Shown: positions 8,974 through 16,248 of the stretch, piece after piece
Layout: the number at the start of each line of letters is the position of its first letter
How positions within the stretch are numbered: position 1 is the first letter of the stretch
From: Candidatus Methanomethylophilaceae archaeon
GTDB lineage: Archaea; Thermoplasmatota; Thermoplasmata; Methanomassiliicoccales; Methanomethylophilaceae
Reading direction: 5' to 3'
Assembly: GCA_017507885.1 (NCBI GenBank)
Contig: JAFVZY010000083.1
Span: 1-35,874 of the forward strand
DNA length: 35,874 bases
Program-made: the position numbers and the translations under genes
Notes under the pieces: generated by a model
The model's input: only the letters and a program-made list of their open reading frames with translations
What the model was told of the DNA's origin: nothing
The model's database searches: none

Positions 8974-10164
8974 ATGAAGACTTATCAGTGTGACGTGGTC
9001 GTCGTCGGGGCCGGACCTGGCGGAAGCATGGCCGCAAGGTACTGTGCCGAGGGCGGAATGGATACCATCCTCATCGAGAAGAAAGCCGAGATCGGAGCAC
9101 CCCTCAGGTGTGCCGAAGGTGTTTCCAAGAAATGGCTCGAGGAGGTCGGAATCACCCCCGATCCCGTATGGATCCGTGGAGACATGAAGGGTGCCGTCAT
9201 CAAATCCCCTCAGGGAACCACCTTCCAGTTGGATGAGTCCAAGGCAGGTGCCGAGGTCGGATACGTCCTCGAGAGGCATCTGTTCGACAAGGCCCTTGCA
9301 AGGGATGCCGCAGAGGCCGGTGCGAAGATCATGCTCCGTACCTCCGCCACCGCGGTAATCCGTGAGGAGGGCAAGATCGTCGGAATCAAGGCAAGGAGCA
9401 TGGGGGAGGACATCGAGATCCGTGCCAAGGTGGTCGTTGCAGCCGACGGGTACGAGAGTCAGGTCGGCAGATGGGCTGGAATCGACACCACCCTCAAGCT
9501 GAGCGACATAGATTCCTGTATCCAATACAGGATGTGCAACATCGATGTCCTTCCCGACTACTGCGAATTCGTCATCGGATCCGTCGCACCCGGGGGATAT
9601 GTATGGATTTTCCCCAAGGGCAACGGAATCGCCAATGTCGGAATCAGTGTCGCCGGACAGCTTTGCACCAAGGGTGCCGATGCCAAATACTACCTCGACA
9701 AGTTCATCGCCGAGGATCCCAGGCTCAACAAGGGCCAGTGTCTCGAGATCATGGGTGGATTCGTCTCCACCTGTCCCGGTCTCGATTGCGCGGTCGATGA
9801 CAACATCGTCCTCGTCGGTGACGCCGCAAGGATCATCGATCCCATCACCGGAGGCGGAATCTGTCACGCATGCAGGACCGGAATGTACGCTGGAAAGGTC
9901 CTTTCCGAGTGTTTCAAGACCGGGGACTACTCCAAGAAGGCCCTCATGCCTTACGAGAAGATGTGGCGCGACAGGATGGAGGACAAGCTGTTCAGGAACT
10001 GGATGGCCAAGGAGAAGCTCGCCACCCTGGATGACGAGACCATCGATGAACTTATCAAGATGATCGCATCCGCCGATATCAAGGAGGTCAACGTGTACAA
10101 CCTCCTCAAGGCCGTCAAGGAGAAGTTCCCCAAGGTCGTCGAAGGATTCGAGGACCTCATCTGA
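8974..10164 (+). CDS. Geranylgeranyl reductase (digeranylgeranylglycerophospholipid reductase family)
   Basis: A 396-residue FAD enzyme that saturates the double bonds of geranylgeranyl ether lipids to give the phytanyl chains of archaeal membranes. The N-terminal Rossmann motif is GAGPGGSMAA (12-21). The substrate-site segment GAPLRCAEGVS (41-51) and the second FAD motif VGDAARIIDPITGGG (about 281-295) are typical of the family, as is the length. AAGGAG at 8959-8964 lies 9 nt before ATG 8974 and supports the start. It is the last gene of the tes operon, so one transcript would deliver chain reduction, its electron carrier and chain coupling to tetraethers. A hairpin follows the stop. Confidence 0.93.
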   Translation: MKTYQCDVVVVGAGPGGSMAARYCAEGGMDTILIEKKAEIGAPLRCAEGVSKKWLEEVGITPDPVWIRGDMKGAVIKSPQGTTFQLDESKAGAEVGYVLERHLFDKALARDAAEAGAKIMLRTSATAVIREEGKIVGIKARSMGEDIEIRAKVVVAADGYESQVGRWAGIDTTLKLSDIDSCIQYRMCNIDVLPDYCEFVIGSVAPGGYVWIFPKGNGIANVGISVAGQLCTKGADAKYYLDKFIAEDPRLNKGQCLEIMGGFVSTCPGLDCAVDDNIVLVGDAARIIDPITGGGICHACRTGMYAGKVLSECFKTGDYSKKALMPYEKMWRDRMEDKLFRNWMAKEKLATLDDETIDELIKMIASADIKEVNVYNLLKAVKEKFPKVVEGFEDLI

Positions 10165-10172
10165 AACCTTTC

Positions 10173-10199
10173 ACAGGGGGCCCGCTCCCCCTGTTTCTC
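10173..10199 (+). terminator. Hairpin terminator after the lipid operon
   Basis: ACAGGGGG (10173-10180) and CCCCCTGT (10187-10194) form a perfect 8-bp stem with a 6-nt loop and a T-rich 3' flank (TTTCTCATT), 8 nt after the GGR stop. Confidence 0.6.
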
Positions 10200-10212
10200 A
10201 TTCAATCCTTAT

Positions 10213-10598
10213 CCTCAGATGAACGATTTTCTAGCGTCGCATCCGTTCATCCGTGCCCGTAATGGGGGCGATTCCGCCTTATGCACCAAGCGAGGGTTAC
10301 CGGCCAACCCGACGGTGGGGCATGTCCCGTGCCGTGTCCACGTCGCGTCCATCAGGAGCCCGCAGTTCGGGATGCGTACGAAGGTCATCCGTGCCACCCC
10401 GTACAATGCCGTCATGGCATCATGCATGTTTTGCGATTGGTACAATGAATCGCATCGGAGGAGCATGGAATGGAACGGTTATATGGGTTTTCCGCCCGAT
10501 CCGAACGGAAAATCGGGTGAAAGACAAAGATTTTGATCGATTTTGAGAAGTTTTGAATGTTTTCAGAGACCTATTGCTAAAACTTTGTTCATCTGAGG
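10213..10598. repeat. 12-bp inverted repeat bounding a gene-free stretch
   Basis: CCTCAGATGAAC at 10213-10224 is repeated in perfect inverted orientation at 10587-10598 (GTTCATCTGAGG). Similar bases lie just outside both copies (TTAT and ATAAG). The 386-bp unit fills nearly all of the 471-bp gap (10165-10635) between GGR and the convergent mvk gene. Inside are GGGTT/AACCC hairpin-forming bases near 10304 and a TATA-like TTATATGG near 10479. The short open frames here do not look like proteins. It could be a small mobile-element remnant or an untranslated RNA. I recognised no SRP, RNase P or tRNA signature. Confidence 0.35.
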
Positions 10599-10635
10599 CT
10601 TATGCAGAGGCCACGGCTGCGACGGCATCGTCGGT

Positions 10636-11616
10636 TCAGGGGTCCATCGGTATGTCCATTAGTGGGTCTGTGGACATCTCGAGTTCCGAACGTGCGCCTT
10701 GGGAACCGGTTTGAACGATGTATGCGGTTCCTCCACGTGATTCTATGACGGATGCGACCTTCTCGGGGGTGTCCGTGAGTGCGACCATGCATCCGCCTCC
10801 TCCGGATCCCGTGAGTTTCGCCCCGTATGCATAGGGGAGTGTGGCGTTGACGAGTCTGTTGAGTTCATTGCATGACACCCCCAGAATGGAAAGCAGTTTG
10901 TGGTCCATGGTCATGATCCTCCCGAGGGTCTCCACGTCGTTGTTCCTGAGGGCGTCATATCCTTCGATGGTGATGTTGCCTATTTCGTCCACGATGTCCA
11001 CTGCGAAATGACTCCTGTTCGTGAATCTGCGGACCTTGTCGACCAGGGGGCCTGTAGGTGCACGTATTCCCGTGTTCCCGACCACGAAAGTCATCTTGGG
11101 GACGTTCATTTCCGTAACGTTCCAGGACCTGTTGCCGCGGGATATGTTCCAAAGGTGCTTTCCGGTACTTTCGGGAAGGTTGACTGCTATGCCACCGCCA
11201 TGGACGCATGCCGACGCATCCATCGGACTTCCGTTTCCCTGGGCATACAGTTCGGCACCGTATGCCTCGTCCACCAGCTGTTTTTCCGTCATCTGTCTTC
11301 CGGATTCCTCCTTTAGTGCCAGTGCCAGTGCGGCCGAGAGTGCGGCCGAGGATCCGAGGCCCGAACCTGCAGGTATTTCACTGTTCGTCACAAAATCCAT
11401 GGCATAACGCAGGTCCCTCGTAAGGTATCTGAAGTGGGGTTGCCTGTTGAAATCCAGGGGTTCCCCATTCAGAGTGTTCCGTTTACTCCTGCGTACGCTG
11501 CATGATATCCTGCGATCCATCGCCAGGACGAGTGCCGGTTTGCCATATACGACGGCATGTTCACCGAGAACAACGAATTTCCCCGGTGCGGATGCGGTGT
11601 ACCATTCGTTGGACAT
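10636..11616 (-). CDS. mvk: Mevalonate kinase
   Basis: A 326-residue GHMP-family kinase that phosphorylates mevalonate in isoprenoid synthesis, feeding the archaeal lipid pathway. The N-terminal segment SAPGKFVVLGEHAVVYGKPA (9-28) is diagnostic. The ATP loop is PAGSGLGSSAA (82-92), the likely catalytic Asp is D133 in GSPMDASACVHGG, and the third GHMP motif KLTGSGGGGC is at 267-276. It looks like a standard mevalonate kinase rather than the 3-kinase of Thermoplasma, though sequence alone cannot fully exclude that. ATG 11616 overlaps the TGA of the upstream gene (TGATG), so it is translated from the aminotransferase operon. A C-terminal tail of about 20 residues after the kinase fold is rich in Met, Asp and Pro. 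Confidence 0.92.
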   Translation of the reverse strand: MSNEWYTASAPGKFVVLGEHAVVYGKPALVLAMDRRISCSVRRSKRNTLNGEPLDFNRQPHFRYLTRDLRYAMDFVTNSEIPAGSGLGSSAALSAALALALKEESGRQMTEKQLVDEAYGAELYAQGNGSPMDASACVHGGGIAVNLPESTGKHLWNISRGNRSWNVTEMNVPKMTFVVGNTGIRAPTGPLVDKVRRFTNRSHFAVDIVDEIGNITIEGYDALRNNDVETLGRIMTMDHKLLSILGVSCNELNRLVNATLPYAYGAKLTGSGGGGCMVALTDTPEKVASVIESRGGTAYIVQTGSQGARSELEMSTDPLMDIPMDP

Positions 11617-12146
11617 CAGTCTTCCAATCCGTATCTGAGGATCTCTTCCTGAATGGCATCAGTGGGGTTCCTCTTGTTGAGAAGGGGCTGGGGTATGGAC
11701 CACCAGGATTCCGCCATCGCGTCGATTCTGCTTTCGAACTGCTCCTCGCTCTCCCCTTCTTCCATCTCTACCTTCTCGAGTGCGTCGTAGAGCTCCTTCA
11801 TGAGGTCGATGCTGTACTTCTTGTTCACGATGCACATGCCGATGTAATGGTCGAAGCATTCGGCGACCTCCTCCGCAGTCTCGGGGGAGAGGCACTCCAT
11901 GACGATGTCCAGAACGCTGTTCGCGGCCATCTTGAAGATCATCTGTCTCTTTCCCTCCTCGGGGACGGTGGAATCCGCATTGATCGCCTGCATCATCTCC
12001 TTGCCGAAGAGGTCGGCCATGGCATCCGTCCTTCCCGGGTTCTTTCCGAAGAGTCTCTTGACGTGGAGTTCTTCAGGACTGAGTTCCGGTTCGTCTCCTC
12101 CGAAGAGGCCTGCATTTGGATCGTAATCGTCTGACACCTTGGTCAC
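11616..12146 (-). CDS. Acidic protein of unknown function (176 aa)
   Basis: I do not recognise this protein. It is soluble, highly acidic and predicted mostly helical, with no signal peptide, membrane segment or metal-binding cysteine cluster. The N-terminal 30 residues are probably disordered (DDYDPNAGLFGGDEPELSPEE). The rest contains helices such as MIFKMAANSVLDIVMECL and DLMKELYDALEKVEMEEG, then an aromatic patch ESWWSIPQPLL near the end. The start is GTG 12146, overlapping the TGA of the aminotransferase gene by 4 nt (GTGA), and its own TGA overlaps mvk. Tight coupling on both sides suggests a steady stoichiometric or housekeeping role, but nothing in the sequence says which. Confidence 0.82.
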   Translation of the reverse strand: MTKVSDDYDPNAGLFGGDEPELSPEELHVKRLFGKNPGRTDAMADLFGKEMMQAINADSTVPEEGKRQMIFKMAANSVLDIVMECLSPETAEEVAECFDHYIGMCIVNKKYSIDLMKELYDALEKVEMEEGESEEQFESRIDAMAESWWSIPQPLLNKRNPTDAIQEEILRYGLED

Positions 12147-13267
12147 CTGAGACGGCCCATGACATTTTCTAATATATCCATTCCTGTTTCGATTTTCTCC
12201 TCCGATGCGGCATAGGAGAACCTCAGGTGTTTTTCACCGTATCTGCCGAAAGCCGATCCCGGAGTGCAGATGAGCTTGTTCTTAGCCAACTCCGTGGCCA
12301 GTTCCGAAGAGGGCATGTTCAAATCGTACGAAGGGAATGCATAGAATGCTCCGCGCGGAGGTATGATGGACATCCCCGGGATTTCGTTGATTCTTCTCGA
12401 GATGAGGTCCCTGCGTGTTTTGAACACGCTTCTTGCATTCTCCAGATACCCGTCCATCACGGGGAGTGCATTGAGAATCCCGTACTGTGCAGGCATGTTG
12501 GGGCTTGCGCAGAGGTGGTATTGCATCTTGACGAGAGGGTCCATCACATCCCTGTTCGCACAGATGAAACCCATCCTCCATCCTGTGACGGCCATCATCT
12601 TGGAGAATCCGTTCACCACCACGGATACGTCCAATCTGTCCATGAACGAGACGTGTTTCCCTTCGTACACGAACGAATCGTAGACCTCGTCCGCGACGAT
12701 GGTTATGTCCTTGTCCTGGGCTATGTCGCAGAGTGCCTTTTTGGATTCCTCCGTAAGCACCCCTCCGGTCGGATTGGACGGGGTTGTGACCACGATCATG
12801 CGGGTGTTGCTTTTGATCTTGGATTGGATGTCGTCGATGTCCGGTTGGAAATCCCCATCGGTGAGTCTGTATTCGTCGAAGGATCCGCCACAGAGTTGTG
12901 CGTGGGGTCCGTATATGACGAATCCCGGACTGGGTATGAGGACCTCGTCACCGGGGTCCACCATGCTTTCGAATATCTCCAAGAGTGCGGATGATCCGCT
13001 CGGTGTGATCAGGATGTTGTCGCCGGTCATCTCACCGTATTTGGAGAATCTGTCCGCGACCGCGTTTCTGAGTTCCGGAATGCCTGCGGTGGGTCCGTAT
13101 TTGTTCAGCCCCTTGGATGCGGCGGCGTTCATGCCTTCGATGGCTTCGACAGGGGGGTTAAGGTCGGGTTCACCGAGGCCGAGGTTGATCGAGTCCGGAC
13201 CTGCAAGGTCGAACATCTTCCTGATGCCGGACATGGGGATGTCCGATATCCTTTTCGAAATCTTCAT
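12143..13267 (-). CDS. Class I PLP-dependent aminotransferase (aspartate-aminotransferase-like)
   Basis: A 374-residue fold-type I aminotransferase. PLP-site features: SNPTG (164-168), DEVY (193-196), the Schiff-base lysine K223 in NGFSKMMAVTGWR, and the substrate-carboxylate arginine in LRFSYAAS near the C-terminus. Family members transfer amino groups between Asp, Glu, Ala or aromatic amino acids and 2-oxo acids; the substrate cannot be told from sequence. I place the start at ATG 13267 (MKISKRISDI). A TTG three codons upstream is possible but would crowd the TATA box at 13289-13296. It leads an operon with the 176-residue protein and mvk. Confidence 0.9.
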   Translation of the reverse strand: MKISKRISDIPMSGIRKMFDLAGPDSINLGLGEPDLNPPVEAIEGMNAAASKGLNKYGPTAGIPELRNAVADRFSKYGEMTGDNILITPSGSSALLEIFESMVDPGDEVLIPSPGFVIYGPHAQLCGGSFDEYRLTDGDFQPDIDDIQSKIKSNTRMIVVTTPSNPTGGVLTEESKKALCDIAQDKDITIVADEVYDSFVYEGKHVSFMDRLDVSVVVNGFSKMMAVTGWRMGFICANRDVMDPLVKMQYHLCASPNMPAQYGILNALPVMDGYLENARSVFKTRRDLISRRINEIPGMSIIPPRGAFYAFPSYDLNMPSSELATELAKNKLICTPGSAFGRYGEKHLRFSYAASEEKIETGMDILENVMGRLR

Positions 13268-13288
13268 GTGCCCCAAATCCCCATGGGA

Positions 13289-13296
13289 CTATAAAT
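13289..13296 (-). promoter_or_regulatory. TATA box of the aminotransferase-mvk operon
   Basis: The minus strand reads GATTTATAG, about 25 nt before ATG 13267. It separates this operon from the upstream DRG gene despite a gap of only 52 nt and favours the ATG 13267 start. Confidence 0.55.
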
Positions 13297-13319
13297 CCAG
13301 TTCTTCCGTGGGAGGCGGA

Positions 13320-14420
13320 TCATCTCTTGACGATGATGCACACGACATCCTCGTCTTCGACGACGTGGTCCATTCCGACGGTCTGACCAGGGAATTTCGC
13401 ACTCTTTCCCCATACCATCGCGTAACGGAAGTTGTTCTTGAAATCCCTGTGGATGAGCTCGCACACATCACCGATGTTGTTTCCGCGTTTGACGATAAGT
13501 GGAACATCCATGTCCGCCTCCTGCCCCTGGGGTTTCAGATAGATGCGGATCATATCGATGGTGTCGTAGATGGATTGTTTGAGTTCGGGCATTCCCTGTC
13601 CGGTGGCGGCGGATATGGGTACCGTGAGGTATTGTTTGTGCATCTCCTGCACGGCCTCCAACTGTCCATCCCTGGCCAGGTCCATCTTGTTGATGGCCAT
13701 GACCGCTTTGATGTACACTCTGTTTCCTGCGAGGACGTCCAGCATCTGTTCGACGTTGATGTCCTCACGGACGACGACGGTGGCATTTACATGACCGTAT
13801 GCCGCGGTCATGTCCTTGATCGTCTCCACAGTGATCTTGGTCAGTTTGAGTGTGGGTTTGACCAGGATTCCTCCATGGTCCGATCCTGTGATGACCACAT
13901 CGGGTTTCTTCTGGTTGAGGCGGATTCCCGCGTTGTACAACTCCTTGAACAGGACGTTCATGTTGGGGTTGAATATGTCGACGACCAGGAGGATGACGTC
14001 GGCGGACCTTGCTGCGGCGATGACCTCCCTCCCTCTTCCCTTTCCACGGGATGCATCCTTGATCAGTCCGGGCATGTCGAGGATCTGAATCTTGGCATGG
14101 TTGTAGTGCATGACCCCCGGGACGACGTCGAGGGTTGTGAAGTGGTATGCTCCAACTTCGGATTTCGCTCCGGTGAGCTGGTTCAGAAGGGTGGACTTTC
14201 CCACCGAAGGGAATCCGACCAACGCCACGGTGGCGTTCCCTGCCTTCTTCACATAGAATCCCTTGGTGGGTCCTTTGGAGGAGCGTCTCTTCTCCTCTTC
14301 CTGGGTGAGGCGTGCGATCTTGGCTTTGAGCTTACCGATGTGACTTTCGGTGGCCTTGTTGTACTTGGTCTTGGAGATCTGCTCCTCCAATTCCTTGATT
14401 TGTTCCTCAATCGTCGCCAT
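13320..14420 (-). CDS. DRG-family GTPase with TGS domain
   Basis: A 366-residue GTPase of the developmentally regulated GTP-binding (DRG/Rbg) family, which in eukaryotes binds ribosomes; the archaeal role is presumed to be translation-related. Residues 1-50 are a charged coiled-coil (KELEEQISKTKYNK). The G domain has G1 GFPSVGKST (69-77), G3 DMPG (115-118), G4 NKMD and G5 SAATG. The family stretch DASRGKGRGREVI follows G3. The C-terminal 75 residues are a TGS domain (VKRGNNIGDVCELIHRDFKNN). It is a single-gene unit, divergent from the zinc-ribbon protein gene, with a TATA-like TAAATA at 14454-14459 on its strand. Confidence 0.94.
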   Translation of the reverse strand: MATIEEQIKELEEQISKTKYNKATESHIGKLKAKIARLTQEEEKRRSSKGPTKGFYVKKAGNATVALVGFPSVGKSTLLNQLTGAKSEVGAYHFTTLDVVPGVMHYNHAKIQILDMPGLIKDASRGKGRGREVIAAARSADVILLVVDIFNPNMNVLFKELYNAGIRLNQKKPDVVITGSDHGGILVKPTLKLTKITVETIKDMTAAYGHVNATVVVREDINVEQMLDVLAGNRVYIKAVMAINKMDLARDGQLEAVQEMHKQYLTVPISAATGQGMPELKQSIYDTIDMIRIYLKPQGQEADMDVPLIVKRGNNIGDVCELIHRDFKNNFRYAMVWGKSAKFPGQTVGMDHVVEDEDVVCIIVKR

Positions 14421-14453
14421 TGTCGATAACCAGTCCTCCCCATGGGGACCCTG

Positions 14454-14459
14454 TATTTA
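14454..14459 (-). promoter_or_regulatory. TATA-like element of the DRG GTPase gene
   Basis: The minus strand reads CCTAAATACAG, about 35 nt upstream of ATG 14420. It is a weak match and is called mainly from position in the 133-bp divergent intergenic region. Confidence 0.35.
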
Positions 14460-14525
14460 GGTTCTATTACCGTCACGTTTCCTGTCGAACGTGTTTCGAT
14501 GATACGAGGTGCCATTCGGAACAGG

Positions 14526-14534
14526 TTTATTAAT
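14526..14534 (+). promoter_or_regulatory. TATA box deciding the start of the zinc-ribbon membrane protein
   Basis: TTTATTAAT is centred 25 nt before ATG 14554. Because the box must lie outside the transcript, it rules out the in-frame ATG at 14509 and supports a leaderless start at 14554. Confidence 0.6.
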
Positions 14535-14553
14535 CGGATGGGATGCACCGTCG

Positions 14554-15669
14554 ATGACAGAAATTACAGGGGTGAATGGCACGTCTCTCGTAGACGAGTT
14601 CAGGAACCTCAAACCCAGACAACTGTTGGGGATGGCCGTGGCATTGGTCGTATCCCTCGTGTTGGAGGCCGTGGGTTTCGGAACCATGTGCATAGGGTTC
14701 CTGGTCATTTCCGTGATCCTGTACATGCTTCCCCATCTCCTTGGTGTGGAGTCCGTCAGGATCAAGGCGATTCTCGGTGCGGTGTTCATCGTAGTCGCCC
14801 TCGTCATGGGTACGTTCATGTACACTGGTGTGAACAACGAGACCGCGGGAATGATAGATCAGGATTCCGACAAGATCATGGATGTCGGATATGACGAGTC
14901 CTCAGGCGTTCTCACCGCGACACTCGTCTATCCTAGCGGGGTCGTCGCGGAACCGTACGTCATCCATGGAAAGATCGACGGTATAGCGTTCGGAAACATG
15001 AGGGCGACGGAATTGAGTGACAGGATCCCGATGGTCGCCGTTTCGACGGTGGGTGCGGGTACGGTTTACAGTGCCGACATAGATCTCCCGATGGATTCAT
15101 ACAATCTGGTCACCGTCTATTGGGATGACGATACGGGTATGCAGTTCACCGTCGACACCGGCGTTTCCGGTGACGACATGGTCGGAATATGTTTTACCGG
15201 TGCCATCTACACCGTCGCGTACAGTGCCGTGATATTCTACATGATTCTCGGATTCTCCGCACTCATGCGCAGGTCCATCACCAAGACCCGTGCGAAGATG
15301 GAGGCCCAGGGCCGTCTGTATCCCCAGGGATATGGAAGATGCAAGGAATGCGATGCGATAGTACTGCCCGGTGAGATCACATGCAGGAAGTGCGGAACAT
15401 ACATCGATGTCCCCGACGAGTTGAGGGCAGTCAAGAAGGATTACTTCGTCTGCACCGATTGCGGTTCCGAAGTCCCCTCCGATGCGAAGGCCTGCCCCAA
15501 GTGCGGTGCCAGGTTCGATCAGGGTTCCGTGGAGACCGAGGTCCGTCATGTGGACGGCTCCGTCGACACCAGCACCGAGTATTTCGTATGCGGCGATTGC
15601 GGAGAGAAGGTCCCCTCCAATGCGAAGCGGTGTCCCAAGTGCGGCGCCACCTTCGACGAGGACGAGTGA
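14554..15669 (+). CDS. Membrane protein with three C-terminal zinc ribbons
   Basis: A 371-residue protein not assignable to a characterised family. Hydrophobic segments lie at about 24-61 (probably two helices), 70-90 and 212-240. Between the third and the last is an extracellular-type beta-rich domain of about 120 residues. The cytoplasmic tail has three short zinc ribbons: CKEC...CRKC (about 263-281), CTDC...CPKC (about 300-317) and CGDC...CPKC (about 347-364). The last two are near duplicates with EVPSDAK/KVPSNAK linkers. Such tails commonly mediate protein or nucleic acid contacts, so a membrane sensor or scaffold is possible. A strong hairpin follows the stop. Confidence 0.8.
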   Translation: MTEITGVNGTSLVDEFRNLKPRQLLGMAVALVVSLVLEAVGFGTMCIGFLVISVILYMLPHLLGVESVRIKAILGAVFIVVALVMGTFMYTGVNNETAGMIDQDSDKIMDVGYDESSGVLTATLVYPSGVVAEPYVIHGKIDGIAFGNMRATELSDRIPMVAVSTVGAGTVYSADIDLPMDSYNLVTVYWDDDTGMQFTVDTGVSGDDMVGICFTGAIYTVAYSAVIFYMILGFSALMRRSITKTRAKMEAQGRLYPQGYGRCKECDAIVLPGEITCRKCGTYIDVPDELRAVKKDYFVCTDCGSEVPSDAKACPKCGARFDQGSVETEVRHVDGSVDTSTEYFVCGDCGEKVPSNAKRCPKCGATFDEDE

Positions 15670-15675
15670 CCCGTC

Positions 15676-15714
15676 GGCGGTGCGGTGAATCCGCCCGCCC
15701 AAACCCCTTATTTT
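15676..15714 (+). terminator. GC-rich hairpin terminator after the zinc-ribbon gene
   Basis: GGCGG-T-GCGG (15676-15685) pairs with CCGC-CCGCC (15691-15699) around a TGAAT loop. The 9-bp stem has one bulged T and is followed by a T-rich TTATTTT tract, 7 nt after the stop codon. Confidence 0.65.
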
Positions 15715-15719
15715 CATAC

Positions 15720-16215
15720 AACCGTGACTTTTCCATTCACGTGTCGCATCATGATGTGAGGGGATCCCGTGTCATCCCTCTGGGATCGGTTCCGTAATCG
15801 GAATCCCTCGACCATGGGTAACGGTCGTCGTTTTCACGGCATTGTTGGAATCGCACGATTACCATCCGAACGCCCCGGACCCCTATTGTGGCCACAGGTT
15901 TTTCGTCATGTCCACGTCTTGTGATCTGTACAGGGGTCGTCCGATGCAGAACCTGTGAATCGGAGGGGATGTCGATGTGATGACCATGACATCCGGGATT
16001 CCCCTATTCCCGTTGAAGTCCAATCCCTTCTTCGTGGAACTCCTGCCCTCATGCATATCGGTCGCGGGAGTCGGACGAGGGGGAATGCGAACGGGTGGAG
16101 GATTTGGCCGAGAGTGTCGCGACCAAGGTCCGTGGATGAACACGGATGTCTAATCCAATACACAATATGATGCATCTTGGACACATCCCACGTCTCTGTC
16201 CATTGTCGGGACAAG
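15720..16215. other. Gene-free intergenic region with three consecutive small hairpins
   Basis: About 500 bp without a convincing gene; the open frames are short and have no protein character on either strand. Between 15763 and 15827 three hairpins follow each other: GATCCC/GGGATC (15763-15768/15782-15787), TTCCG/CGGAA (15790-15794/15799-15803) and CGACC/GGTCG (15809-15813/15823-15827). The TTATTTTCATA tract just upstream could be a promoter as well as the terminator tail. A further TCCGTG/CACGGA hairpin lies near 16129. No RNase P, SRP or tRNA signature was found. Confidence 0.3.
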
Positions 16216-16217
16216 GA

Positions 16218-16223
16218 TTAATA
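16218..16223 (+). promoter_or_regulatory. TATA box of the top6B-top6A operon
   Basis: GGATTAATACC is centred about 28 nt before ATG 16249, giving a leaderless or very short-leader transcript. No Shine-Dalgarno sequence precedes the ATG. Confidence 0.55.
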
Positions 16224-16248
16224 CCGCGCCCTGCATTCGCGAACCCGG

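Noticed and set aside
10215-10536. Open frames on both strands between GGR and mvk
   Set aside because: No protein-like composition or relatives recognised, no well-spaced start signals; better explained as part of the inverted-repeat unit.
15720-16215. RNase P RNA or SRP RNA in the large intergenic gap
   Set aside because: The conserved GAGGAAAGTCC/ACAGAAA elements of RNase P and the GGAAG...AGCAG element of SRP RNA were not found on either strand.
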